From Paraspadella gotoi (lineage: Eukaryota > Chaetognatha): a stretch of 64,000 nucleotides of DNA. Location: NCBI GenBank assembly GCA_051294375.1, contig CM119270.1, positions 19,378,380 to 19,442,379 on the forward strand, written 5' to 3'. The notes beneath the pieces are model-generated. The model was not told the DNA's origin. It saw nothing but the letters and a program-made list of their open reading frames with translations, and did not search any database. Below are positions 12,041 to 23,554 of this stretch, piece by piece (position 1 is the stretch's first letter; each line of letters opens with the position of its first letter). Position numbers and translations under genes: made by a program.

Positions 12041-12294
12041 ACTTCACTCTCTGTTCCTCACACCCACTGTTTTCTATTATTCCCCCCGAGACCTTCTTCT
12101 CCCCAAACGCCCTCCATCTTCGAATATTCCCCGGAGACACGCCCCTCCCCCTCTATCCCCCTCCGGAGGGGAAGGGGGGGGATCGGGGGGGTGCGTTCCC
12201 GGACGCCTTAACAAGTGGGTCAACCGGGTTTCGTCGAGAGATTCGGTGAAGATAAAAGTCTGGAGGTTTCCTGGAAACACGCCCGGGGAGAGAG

Positions 12295-12835
12295 AAGGGG
12301 AAGGGAGGAAAGGGGAAAGGTGAAGAGAGGAAAGGAATGGAACCCATTTTTGATAGTAGAGAAGGAAGGAGAGGAGGAGGATAAAGGAGGAAGAAGAAGA
12401 AGAGGAGGAGGAGGAAGAGCAGGAAGAAAAAGGAAAGAAATAGTGGAGATCCCTGATAGAGAAAGAGGAAGGGAAGGAGGGGGAAGAAGAAAAGGGGGAA
12501 AAAAAGGTGGAGATTCTTGATAAAGGACGAGGAAGAGGAGGAAGAGATAAAAGAAAAGGAGGAAAGAAAAAGGAGGAAGGAAAGAGGAAAGAAATAGTGG
12601 AGATTCCTGATAGAGGAGGAGGAGGGGGAGAAGGAGGAAGTAGAGGAATAAGAGTGGGAGAAAAGAAAGAGAAAAGAAAGTGATGGAGATTCTTGATATT
12701 TGAGGAAGAAGAGGAGGAAGAAGAGGAGTAGGAGGAGGGAATGAGGAAATAAAAAGAAAAAGAGTGATGGAGATTCTTGATATAGGAGGAAGAAGAGGAG
12801 GAAAGAAAGAGAAAAGAAAGTGATGGAGTTTCTCT
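12295..12835 (+). repeat. Polypurine tract with an embedded conserved 16-mer
   Basis: Almost entirely A/G on the plus strand. GTGGAGATTCYTGATA or a close variant recurs at 12443, 12507, 12597, 12684, 12767 and 12823 (spacings 64, 90, 87, 83, 56), each followed by GAGG/GAAG repeats. The 300-codon minus-strand frame is a by-product. Confidence 0.82.
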
Positions 12836-12902
12836 TGGGAATTCAATGTCCTTCCGTTGGAAAAGCGAGGATTCCACCAAGCAAATAAAGTTCGTTTGCT
12901 TC

Positions 12903-12990
12903 TCGGGTTGTTTGTCTGACAATCTACTTGTTTGTCTGATAATCTGCTTGTTTGGACTTGCGGTTGGTCTGACAATCAATTTGTTTGTCG
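12903..12990 (+). repeat. 22-bp tandem repeat CTTGTTTGTCTGAYAATCTR
   Basis: Three to four degenerate units. Confidence 0.75.
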
Positions 12991-13312
12991 ATTTATTTTC
13001 TTTCGTTGTTTGTCATGCGAGCTAGAACTTATTTTCCGAATGAAACTGCGGCTGTTGAGCTCAATGTGTTGCTTCCTCTGGAGCGTGCCTGGACCTCTCT
13101 TTTGTTTTACGGTTTCATGATAATTTGACATCTTACAAACCTTTATCTCAAAGATATATACAATGAAAAATAATGTTCTTCAGAAACTTATTCCGTTTTT
13201 AACAACATAAAAAAAATTTTAATTGTTTTCATTTTAATTAATTAATTTTATTTAATTAACTGTTTTTTTTTCTCTATATTTTATTATGTTTTTTGTTTGC
13301 TCAGACTTAGTC

Positions 13313-13381
13313 TATGTTTGTTTGTTGATGACGATTGTACTGAATCAACCTTGTTGTATTCGAATAAAATCGCATATATAA
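13313..13381 (+). repeat. Dispersed repeat family B
   Basis: GTTTGTTGATGACGATTGTA through ATTCGAATAAAATCGCATAT matches 42437-42505 and 57083-57151 with a few mismatches. It carries AATAAA near its end, as the 3' tail of a non-LTR element might. Confidence 0.72.
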
Positions 13382-13940
13382 TTATGTTTAGGCAATCTGA
13401 TCCTACTAAAAATTGTCGTAAAAAAAAACAAAGCCATCAATTAATCGCTAGTCAAAGAATATTTTTAGCATCTAAAACCCCAAACATGCAAAGCTTTTAT
13501 CCCTTATGTTTCTATTAATACCCATAGACAGTTTTTAAAAACGCCCCTAAATTTTTCTCCCCCATTTTTCAATACGTAGTATAAATATTTCCTCAGGTTT
13601 TTTATCGGGCTTAGGAAGACCCGTTTCTTTCCCCCCTATTTCATCGGTGTTTCTCTCTAACCCCCGGATGCAATGATAATTATATATATAATATTTTTCT
13701 TTTACATCCCTATCGGGTAGTTAAAGAGCCCACTTCCCCATTTCGTCGCATGGCTTAAGTCTAAAACTTTCGCTTATTCTGTCCCCCCCCCGATTTCCGT
13801 TTTTTTCTTCTTTTTCGCTGTCCCGATCTTTCTGTCTCCCTACGATCCAACTGTCCTACTTTCCTCGCTATCATTTTCTTTCTCCCCCGAACTTTCCTGC
13901 TTTTTCGTTCTCTCTCTCTCTTTTTTTTAAACGTCAACAG

Positions 13941-14951
13941 CGACAACGCCGATGATTTACGAGGAGGATCACGTGAAAGCCTCGGATTACAATAACTTGA
14001 AAGATTACAATAACTTGGAGGATTACAATAACTACCCATATCAATCGGAATACTACGAATTTCTGGATTATGACGAAAATGTCTCATCGAACTCTGACGC
14101 CGATGATGACGACATCCAAATATCGACCCACTTCCAGCTGCAGAATCAAGGAAGCGGCGACGCGGCGTACGCTGCGGTCTACGCTGCGGAAGCGGACGAA
14201 AAGGAAGCAGCCGTTGGAGCGGCGGGAGTCGTAGCGGCTAAAAAAGCGAAACCAGAAGCGAAAGAAAAAGGAAAAAGAGTCAATGAAAAAGCGGACATAA
14301 AAATGACGAAAGCGAAAAAGCGAAAGACGGAAGCGGAACCGCTTCTTCAAAACGACGCCGCGTCTTCTCTCGACGCAAATGGCGCCGCTTTCGCCAGTCG
14401 AGGCGAAACTCTGGCGCTGCGATCATATCAGCGCGACGATAGCGCTGCCGCCGACGCAGCCGCCACCGCCGCCGCTGCCGACTCCGCCGCCGACGCCGCC
14501 CACGTCAAGACCCATCCCGCCAAACGATTCCACCCGCAACGTCTTCCTCCGCTGCCTCAGGACATCCAGAAGTTTCTCGATCAAAACGGTTGGGACGCGC
14601 CGCTGCGGCGGCCGGAGGAGCAGCAGGAGCCGCGACAGCAGCAGCTTGAAACTCAGCCGCGGCAGCAACAGCAGCCTCCGCAATCGTCGTCGTCGAAGGA
14701 TGCTGCGAGCGTCCCCTCGCCGGGCCAGACGGGCTATCGACGGCCCCGCCCGCCGGCGTTGAGAGGGCACTCGGTCAGGATCCTGGCCCAAGATTTCGTG
14801 TCGGTGGAGGAGGAGGCGATAGGCGTGCCCGTCGCGGCCGGCCTCGTGCCCGAACAGCCCCTCAGGGCTTTCAACTTCTCCATCAGCATTCTCAAGAATC
14901 TCAAAGGCCTCGATGATGACGAGCAGAAGCAAAAGTGGGAGGCAAAGAAGG
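13941..14951 (+). CDS. Probable coding exon, Ala/Gln-rich protein, function unknown
   Basis: About 337 codons, strikingly GC-rich relative to its flanks. A polypyrimidine tract and acceptor GTCAACAG precede it and a strong donor AAGG|GTGAGT follows; alternatively translation starts at the ATG at 13952. The N-terminus is Tyr/Asp/Asn-rich with three DYNNL-type repeats (13986-14035). Then come an acidic run, a Lys/Arg cluster that could be a nuclear localisation signal (KKAKPEAKEKGKR, AKKRK), poly-Ala and Gln/Pro-rich segments, and a more ordered end (GHSVRILAQDFVSVEEEA, FNFSISILKNLKGLDDDE). I do not recognise it. Other exons were not found; a neighbour might lie near 22 kb. Confidence 0.55.
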
Positions 14952-14956
14952 GTGAG

Positions 14957-15570
14957 TCACGGGGCAAAGGCTGAGTGAGAACCTCACCTTTTATCTCGAA
15001 TCTAACTCACCTTGGCAAGTATCACGAATGTCGCGAAAGTAACTACTCGATTCACACGATATCGCTTCATCACTAGATTATGTCACGGCTCACGTGTCAC
15101 GGACCTCACCACGATTCACCGATTCGTCTCTCACGCAAAATGATTTCACGTGGATATGTCTTCACTTACCCGACCCCTTTAGCTCACACATAGTGAATAT
15201 TCACCTTTTTAATCCCGAATCACCGACGCACCCCTCGTATTCACGATCGATAATCACAAGCGGTGATGATATATAAATTAACTTATCACCGCCGTGACGC
15301 GATGTCACCGATCTCTCACTTCACCTAATCACGATTCTAATTTGCTGTCACCAATTGTTCTTCACTTGATTTGAAGTACAAACACAAACAATATACAACG
15401 AAAAAAAACCCCGCGTAAAGAAAAAGAAAAAAAGATCACGTTTCTCAAGGCTGCGATCCAAAGCGCTCTTTGCGTATCTTTTCACAGTTTCATGGTTTCA
15501 CACTTTCTCACAATTTCTCACACTTTTTAAGCCGCGTTTTCTTCACGTTCACTCTTTCACTTTCTTTTTA
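14957..15570 (+). promoter_or_regulatory. Block densely enriched in TCAC on one strand
   Basis: About 34 TCAC tetramers (CTCACC, ATCACG, TTCAC, GTCACG contexts) in about 600 bp, against only a handful of GTGA. It starts immediately after the donor of the 13941-14951 exon. No open frame of note. Regulatory role is speculation. Confidence 0.4.
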
Positions 15571-16043
15571 TTTCGCACCGCGAATGTCATTAACAAAAAC
15601 TGACTTTTTCGTTTTATCGCACTGAGTACAGAAGAAGTTGCACACTAATTTTTTTTCTTTTTAATCACTAATTCAACTGTACTTTTTTTTTATACAAATT
15701 TCGATTAAAAAAAAAATAAAGGATAATTTTGATTATATTATTCAAATCCTCTAACATTCACCGGGCTGATAGCATGAAAACAACAGGCGCTGAAAAATTT
15801 TGAAGCACGATTAAATGGAATATAAGTTATGAATGTAACAGTGATTGTTTAAATGTTTTTTAGTATTTGTAAAAAAATTAATTTGTTTCATGGAAACTAC
15901 ATAGCTTCAAAATTTTTTTGCGTCATTTTTTGTGATTTTTTTGTGATTTATCCTGTGACGCTCAACACTAAACAAATAAAAAAACCACAGTATCGGGAGT
16001 TCAGTTTCCAATAAAAGTTAACGTCTCGTTGGAAGGAGTTCTC

Positions 16044-16114
16044 GCTCGCAGGAGCGAATGCTCGCAGGAGCGATTGCTCGTAGAAGCGAATGCTCGTAGA
16101 AGCGATTGCTCGTT
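16044..16114 (+). repeat. 16-bp tandem repeat, each unit a small hairpin
   Basis: Four units GCTCGCAGGAGCGAAT / GCTCGTAGAAGCGATT type and a partial fifth. The GCTC...GAGC halves pair within units, and the units alternate AAT and ATT ends. Confidence 0.88.
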
Positions 16115-16659
16115 AGACACTTTCATAAACATTTTTCAGTCATTTTTATTAGCCGTTTAAAACATAAAAAAAAACATTAATTTTTCAAATATCACTCTGT
16201 GAAAGGCAATCACAGTATTTCTGTGTCACGATTACATGAGTTTCAATTTTGTTTTTTTTTTAATTTAAGGATTTTTGTTCTCTTTTTATCCAATATCCGA
16301 GTGTAATTCTCTAAGAACAAATATTTTTTGCTGTTAGTTACACTTTTTTTCTTTTTTTTTTCTACTTTTTTTTTTTTTGCTTTAATCTACTTCATGATTC
16401 ATTTCGAATTTTATGGCCGCAGTAAAGGTGTTGGCCAAAGGGAGAAAAAAAAGAACAATGAAGCGAAAAAGACAAAGGAGGAAAAAGGACAAAGAGGAAA
16501 AGAGGCCCCCCTTTTATCGAAGGACAAGTCTCTTTATTGTCCTTTATTGTCCTTTCCGTTTTTACGGTCAATTTCTCCCCCATTATTTCGAAATCGTGTA
16601 TCAAACTAAAAGTCACGGGTTTTTTATGGCAATTATGAAAAAAAAAGGTCTCTCTCTTC

Positions 16660-16663
16660 TTCT

Positions 16664-16717
<54 letters not shown>

Positions 16718-16738
16718 TCTCTCTCTCCTCTCTCCCCT
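16660..16738 (+). repeat. (CT)n microsatellite
   Basis: Interrupted CT array. Confidence 0.92.
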
Positions 16739-16954
16739 CCCATTAAATGCTCCCCCATCGGTGCCAAGAATTAACGTTTTCTCTCTCAGAAACATTAAAG
16801 GTTTGGCCAAAATGAAAAGATCCGTCAATAAATAAAAGAAGAGAAGATCATTTGATTAGACTTTTGTTATGTATGAAATAAAACTATTAAAACTGTTTAT
16901 TTTTTAAGAAAAGAATATATTTAACTCTTTATGTAAATTTTAAATTATATTTGG

Positions 16955-17335
16955 TGTGGAGAGTAAGTTGGGAGTGAGGGGAGAAAGAGAAAAAAAGGAG
17001 AGGAAAAAATCAAATGGAGGAAGAAAGAAGAGAGAAAAGAGAGACAAGCGAGACGAGGAGAGGGAGTAAAAGGGAGGAAATGGAGGAAAGGAAAGAGAAA
17101 GAAGATAAGAAAAAAAAGAAAGGGAGGAAATAGAAGGAAAGGAAACAGAAACAAGAAAATAAAGAGAAGAAAAGGAAGGAATTGGAGGAAAGAAAAGAGA
17201 AACAAGATAAGAAAGAAAGGAGAGGGAGGAAATAGAAGGAAAAAAAAACAGAAACAAGAAAATAAAGAAAAGAAAAGGAAAGAATTGGAGGAAAGGAAAG
17301 AGAAAGGAGAAAATTGAATGAAAAAGGAAAGAGGG
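16955..17335 (+). repeat. Polypurine tract with a 103-bp internal duplication
   Basis: AATAGAAGGAAA...ACAGAAACAAGAAAATAAAG and following bases occur at about 17128 and 17231. Strand-pure purine sequence, no gene. Confidence 0.82.
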
Positions 17336-17420
17336 ACAGCGCAATTGAATAAACCCTGAATGGACAGAGAATTGAGGCGGGAGACAAATGTCTTGGTGAT
17401 GGTTTCGAAATGAAAAGAAG

Positions 17421-17480
17421 GACGACGACGACGACGAGAACGACGACGACGACGACGACGAGAACGACGACGACGACGTT
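17421..17480 (+). repeat. (GAC)n array
   Basis: GACGACGACGAGAAC trinucleotide repeat. Confidence 0.9.
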
Positions 17481-17524
17481 CCCTTTTCGCGAATCAAAAG
17501 TCCGAGTTTTAATTAATTTACGAC

Positions 17525-17576
17525 CCTCGTTTCCCCATTTACATCCGGACCTCGTTTCCCCATTTACATCCGGACT
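17525..17576 (+). repeat. Two tandem copies of a 25-bp unit
   Basis: CTCGTTTCCCCATTTACATC plus CGGAC, repeated once without mismatch. Confidence 0.92.
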
Positions 17577-17714
17577 TTTGGGAATGCGGCCCCTCATCTC
17601 ATCTCATCACCCCCCCCCTTCCCCAATCGGCCTCCTTCCTTTTTCCCAAAGGACCGGTCGGGAAAGGAAATGACCAGAAGTTGTCAAGACACTCCCCCCC
17701 TTCTATCTCTCGCT

Positions 17715-18050
17715 TACTTTTCTTTCTTTCTTTCTTTCTTTCTTCTTTCTTTCTTTTCTTTCTTTCTTTCTTCTTTCTTTCTTTCTTTCTTCTTTTCTTT
17801 CTTTTTCTTTCTTTTCTTTTCTTTCTTTCTTTTCTCTTTCTTTCTTTCATTAATTCTCTCTTCTTTCATTTTTCTTTCTTTCAATTTCTCTTTTCTTTCT
17901 TTCATTAATTTCTCTCTTTCTTTCATTCTTTCTCTCAATCTTTATACTTTCTTTCTTTTTATTACTTTCTTACTTTTTCTTTCTTACTTTCTTTCTTTCC
18001 TTCTTTCTTTCTCACTTACTCTTTTTTCTCTCTTTCTTTCTTTCATTTAA
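17715..18050 (+). repeat. (CTTT)n array
   Basis: TTTC/TTCT repeat with interruptions, pure pyrimidine over most of its length. Confidence 0.92.
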
Positions 18051-18340
18051 TTTTTTCCTCGAGACGTCGTTCTCCTTTGAAATGGCTTTTGTGATATATT
18101 TCTAAATAGGCCATTAACTTAATTGATTAATTGCTAATTTTTCCTTTGCTCCTGTTTTTGATGGGTTGAATTTTCCCCATTTTCTCTTTCATCTTATTTA
18201 GTCTCACATTTTTCTCTCAACCTGACTTTCCTTTTTGCTTCCTCCTCGTGTCGGTATTGTAAACATTAGTTGGCTCTCTTCTTCAAAAGCGCCCCATTTC
18301 TGAAAATAATTTTAAATTAACCTTTTACCTCAAAACATGT

Positions 18341-18425
18341 AACCCTAGTCTCTAACCCTAATCCTTAATTATTAACCTAATGCCTAACCCTAATCCCAAA
18401 CCTAATCCATAACCCTAATTTTTAA
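18341..18425 (+). repeat. Degenerate telomere-like repeats (AACCCTAA)
   Basis: AACCCTA occurs at about 18351, 18364, 18390 and 18410, separated by diverged units (AACCTAATGCCT, AAACCTAATCC). Confidence 0.6.
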
Positions 18426-18429
18426 ACTT

Positions 18430-19215
18430 AAGTGGGTCGCTTGAGAAATTTTCCTTTATTCTTTCATTTCCTCCTTTGTCCCTTTCTTTCCTTTCTTTCT
18501 CCCAAAAACCTTTACTCCTTTTCCCGTATCTTCTTTTCCTTCTATCTTTACCTTTACCTCTCTTTCCTTCCTTTTTTCTCCTCCTTTTCCTTTTCTCCCT
18601 TTACCTCTCCTTCTTCTCTTTCCTTACTTTTCTCTTCCTCCTTTCCCCTTCCTTTCCTTCTTTTACCTCCGTTTCTTCTCTTTCCTTTCCATTCTTCTCC
18701 TCACTTTTCCTTCCTTTCCTCCCTTTACCTTCCTTTCTTTTCTTTCCTTCCTTTTATCCTCCTCCCTTTCCTTTTCTCCCTTTACCTCTCCTTCTTCTCT
18801 TTTCTTTCCATTCTTCTCCTCTCTTTCCCTTCCTTTCCTCCCTTTACCTTCATTTCTTCTCTTTCCTTCCTTTTCTCCTCCTCCCTTCCCCTTCCTTTCC
18901 TCCCTTTTCCTCCCTTTCCTCCCTCCATCCTCAACTTCCCCTTTCCTCAACTAAATTGCCCCAAATGTCTTTCTTCTTCTCAGAAAAGGGTTCTCCTTTC
19001 CTCTTCTCTGCACCTGACCCTCTCGGCCTTTCACCCAATTTCCTTTTTTTTTTGTCAAATTCCTTCACCTCTTCCTTTTTCTTTTTACCTTTCTCCTTTT
19101 TTTCTACTCTGTCCCTTTTTTTTTTCCTCATAACCACCTTCTCGTTCTCTCCCTCATCTTCACTCCCTCTCTCTCTTTCTCCCCCCCCCCTCTCCTTCTC
19201 ATTCTCCCGCTGTCT
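18430..19215 (+). repeat. Long polypyrimidine tract with CCTTTACCTC-type repeats
   Basis: About 780 bp almost free of purines on the plus strand. CTCCCTTTACCT recurs roughly every 60 bp between 18540 and 18870. Two long plus-strand frames here are Phe/Leu/Pro/Ser only and not genes. Confidence 0.88.
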
Positions 19216-19257
19216 ACCACGCTTCCCTCGTAATTCAATCCTGATGTGAAACAAGGA

Positions 19258-19320
19258 CGAGAAGGAGGAGGAGGAGGAGGAGGAAGAGGAAGAGGAGGAG
19301 GAGGAGGAGAAGAAGAAAAG
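19258..19320 (+). repeat. (GGA)n tract
   Basis: GAGGAGGAGGAAGA trinucleotide repeat. Confidence 0.9.
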
Positions 19321-19548
19321 GGGCAGGGAACGAGGGGACGCTTTTATTGGATTTTATCTCAGCGGTCAAGAAGAATCAAAGTTGACCGCGGGTTCGAAAT
19401 CCCACCCGGGATTCTGGCGGGAAGAGAGATGGGGAGAGAGAGAGGGAGGTCAGACAGAGAGAGAAAATTTTCTTTGAGAGAAAAGGAAGGTAATTACGCT
19501 TAGGAAAGTTTAAAAAAACATAAAAAACCAGAATAGAGAAGAAAAAGC

Positions 19549-19565
19549 GAGAGAGAGAGAGAAAG

Positions 19566-19632
<67 letters not shown>
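19549..19632 (+). repeat. (GA)n microsatellite
   Basis: About 40 GA units with two interruptions. Confidence 0.95.
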
Positions 19633-19636
<4 letters not shown>

Positions 19637-19759
19637 AAAAAAATGAAAATGGGTCAAAAGAACCGTGTCTTTTTTTTTCTGATCTCGTTTAAATTTGGGA
19701 TCAAAAACCAAAAAAAATGTTCATTTAATCTCATCTCCAATTTTATTTCTTCCTCCCCT

Positions 19760-19806
19760 TCTCCTCCTCCTCCTCCCTCCCTCCCTCCCTCCCTCCCTCC
19801 CTCCCT
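19760..19806 (+). repeat. (CTCC)n array
   Basis: About ten CTCC units. Confidence 0.92.
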
Positions 19807-20687
19807 TCCCCCACCCTTCTTAATCGACCCTCACGTTCGGACGCCTCAATTCACTTACCCAATTCACTTACCTCCATCAAACGGGAAAAAAAGGTAAGTG
19901 ATTTTTTTCTCTTTTCAGTTCCGAGTTCATGAACTTATTTTTTTTACTCTCGCTTGGATTTTCGTGCCATCGATTTTACTATTAGTTTCTTTCTTTGTTG
20001 TCTGTGAAGATACCGAATACGGCGGGACGGCATATATATAATGCCCAAACGTCTTTCGCTTCTCAATGCTTAACTATTATAGAGAGAGGTATGTTAATGT
20101 TGTCTTCTGGAAATTGAGGGTGTATCGAGACAACACAAGATTATGAACAAAACAATAAATAAACATAAATGATGTAAATATTATATTTAACGTTCTAACG
20201 TGATACCACGGTTATCACACTAGTAGAGATCTAATATAAAATTAAAATCAAAGGGGGCAGGGGTACAAAAATTTAGTCTTGATGTCTTCAGGTAGAAGTA
20301 TAATTTGTTAAAAATTTTCAATTTTAATAGCTTTCAGGTAGCTATCAATTTTTTTAAAAATCAATCTTGAATTATTTTGATGGATTCTGATAGAGAACAA
20401 AAAGTTAAATAAAAAATATAATTACAACTTTTAAAAATTCCTAATTGTTTAAAAAAATGTATGAATTTTCGTTTGTGCAAGTGCTCAATTAAAACTTACT
20501 GAGATAGGCCACCCCTAACTCTAGGATGAAAGATGTAAGATCAAAACTCAACAGAAAAAGAAAAAAAAAGAAAAACCTTCTTTTTTTCTCTTTTCGTCTT
20601 TTTATTTTTCCTTCGTCTCTCGATCTTTTTTCAAGGACGGAAAAACCATAAAAGAAAAAAAATGCGAGAAACAAAATAAAGTTCTCT

Positions 20688-20697
20688 CCTCTCCTCT

Positions 20698-20770
<73 letters not shown>
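20688..20770 (+). repeat. (CT)n microsatellite
   Basis: About 40 CT units. Confidence 0.95.
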
Positions 20771-20941
20771 TTCTTTGTTCCCCGCCTTTTTTAGTTTTGC
20801 CGGCATCCGTTTTGCGACAAAGAGCCCAGTTCTTTTTTCTTTCTGAAAGTTGAATCGTGATTATTTTTTTTGGGGCTCTTTTTTTGCTTTGTTCTTCTTT
20901 GTTTTTGTTTTTGTTTTTAATATTCTTTTTGTAAATGTCAA

Positions 20942-21053
<112 letters not shown>

Positions 21054-21173
21054 TTCAACCGGAATCAAGAATTCTCTGCATCCGTCTCCAGAATTCCCAC
21101 CAGATTCCGCGCTCCGGTTTATGGGGCATCCATCTCTCTTCTACCTGCTTAATTTGATCCCCGGGCCAATTGT

Positions 21174-21240
21174 GTCTCTCTATCTCTTTGCCAAACTATC
21201 TCTCTTCTCTCTCTCTTTCTTCTACCTCTCTCTCTATCTG

Positions 21241-21292
<52 letters not shown>

Positions 21293-21342
21293 CTCTTCTC
21301 TCCTCTCTTCTCTCTCTCTTTCTCTACCTCTCTCTCTATCTC

Positions 21343-21402
<60 letters not shown>

Positions 21403-21420
21403 CTCTCTCTCTCTCTCGTC
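21174..21420 (+). repeat. Compound CT-rich array
   Basis: CT units with TTCTC, TACC and TATC interruptions. Confidence 0.9.
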
Positions 21421-21516
21421 CATCCTCATTCCGCTTTGGCCTCCTTGATTGGCCTCGAGCAGAAAAGCTTCCTCCTTCTCCGTTGGGATCGACTTTTTTA
21501 GGAAAGAGATGTCAAC

Positions 21517-21580
21517 TGATTGGTCAGATGTTGATTGGTCAGATTTTGATTGGTCCGATTTTGTTTGATCCAATTTTTAT
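21517..21580 (+). repeat. Tandem GATTGGTCAGATTTT repeat
   Basis: Three copies of GATTGGTC-AGAT, plus a diverged fourth (GTTTGATCC). Each contains an inverted CCAAT box (ATTGG). Confidence 0.82.
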
Positions 21581-21857
21581 AGCTGATTAGCGCAAGGTTC
21601 GATAACTGATTTGGAAAACTAATAGTTAATTTTAGAATTTTGATTATCATATTTACTTTTTTTATGAATTTACTCACGCCAATTTTAGAAACTGTTTCTT
21701 ATTAACTAATCATATACTTTTGCCAGGCTTGATGCGATATTTTTATACGATAATATATATCATAAACCTTAACTATTGTAAATAATAAATGTTTTAAAAT
21801 CCTTGAGAGAGAACGTCTATCGTCGGTTTAATGGCCCTTGGGATTATGTCTCCTCAT

Positions 21858-21976
<119 letters not shown>

Positions 21977-22020
21977 GCGCAAAGATTTTTCCGGCCCAAA
22001 AATAAAAACGGCGCCGACAG

Positions 22021-22182
22021 GGATGGAATCTGCGATGCGAAGCGGCGCCGAAGGCCAAGTTTCCATCCACGTCGCCGCCCGGAATAAATCCGACGCCGAC
22101 GATGAATTTTGGAGCCAAAATTTGACGCCGGTTTTTAGGCGAATGAGACGATTCCACACCGAGTCTAAAAATAGCATCGGTG
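22021..22182 (+). CDS. Possible isolated exon
   Basis: A GC-rich patch directly after a long (CT)n tract reads GMESAMRSGAEGQVSIHVAA, DEFWSQNLTPVFRRMRRF. The acceptor CCGACAG and donor ATCG|GTGAAT would bound it. Composition is protein-like, but the minus strand also stays open and no partner exon is identified, so this is weak. Confidence 0.22.
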
Positions 22183-22464
22183 AATGGAACGAAACGGGAT
22201 TAAGGAGAATGTATGGATCAAATACACTCAATCAACGAATGGGTGAATAGAAAAAAACTATAAATTGCCTATAGTACTTATAGTACAAGTCTGATGAATA
22301 TTGAAATAAAGTGGAAAAGTTCCACAAAAATTAGGTGAGATTGCTTATAGTTAAACTCAAGTCGACTTTCGTAACTTAAGAAGTATTTGCATAACAGGCC
22401 AACAAATTCATCCAATCGTAAATGATGGGACGCTGTAAATCGACCGGTTACCATCGTTTATTAA

Positions 22465-22593
<129 letters not shown>

Positions 22594-22738
22594 CGTGAAA
22601 CTCCAGTTGCTAAGGACGAATCGTCGGTTGCCAAGGACGCTGAGAAATGTTTGGTCGCGCCCTCAGGGGGTTTCTTTCCTTCCTCCTATTCTCCAATCAA
22701 TTTTCGGGTTTGTTTGTTTGTTTTCGTTTGTTTATTTC

Positions 22739-22907
22739 GTCAGTTTGTTCGTTTTTTAAAAGTTATTTTTTTCTTTTTTTCGTTGTTTCTTTTGTCAGTT
22801 TGTTCGTTTTTTAATAGTTAATTTTTTCTTTTGTTCGTTGTTTTTTTTTGTCAGTTTGTTCGTTTTTTAATAGTCACTTTGTTATTTTGTTCGTTTTTTT
22901 CGTTTGT
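22739..22907 (+). repeat. 55-bp tandem repeat, three units
   Basis: Units start GTCAGTTTGTTCGTTTTTTA at 22739, 22794 and 22850; the third is diverged at its end. Confidence 0.88.
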
Positions 22908-23554
22908 AAGTTTATTCGTTAATGCTCCTGACTTATTTGTTTCTATTCTTTCCGTTGGGATTGCTTATAGGCCCAGAATATAATGTTTATTTTTTTTGTT
23001 CGAAAATATTGGAAAAAAATAATATTTTCACTTTCTTGGACTTATAATTTAAAAAAAATATATTTCCCACCTTCAATTATACACTTTACTGCATTTTCAT
23101 ATTTCTTTTCAAGAATATTAGTTTTTTTTTTCAACAAATTTGTCACCTTTTTTTTTTCATCTGACAATTTCTGCGACTTTTAAAATCGAAAAAGCGTGAA
23201 ATTGAAAAACATTTTTTTTACACCTCCCTCACAATTTATGGTTTTCTTTTTATGTAAATTTCTAAAAAATTGTCAAATCATTTTGGCCGAAGTCAAAAGC
23301 AGTTTTATCAGGCACAGTCGCAACCCAAAAGAAAAGAAAAAAAACAACAAAAAACAAAAGCAAAAACAATAGATAAAACAAAACAACGTTTCTCATTCGC
23401 CAAAAAAGTCCCAACAATCCTTTCTTTAAACAGGATTTCCTCGCACTGATAGACAGACCGACTAGAAAAGACCAGGCAACTCCTCCCAGCGAATCTGGTT
23501 ACGAAGATCGTATAATTCAGTATCCTTCATTTCCCCGCGATGAAGAATTTTTAC

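Noticed and set aside
12077-12979. 300-codon minus-strand frame, Ser/Pro/Phe-rich
   Set aside because: It is the complement of a polypurine tract; composition is only Ser, Pro, Phe, Leu and both other frames stay open too.
18432-19249. Two overlapping 230-260 codon plus-strand frames
   Set aside because: They follow from the polypyrimidine tract; overlapping frames of the same length and no coding signature.
22739-22907. CRISPR-like array
   Set aside because: The units are head-to-tail without distinct spacers, and the window is eukaryotic.
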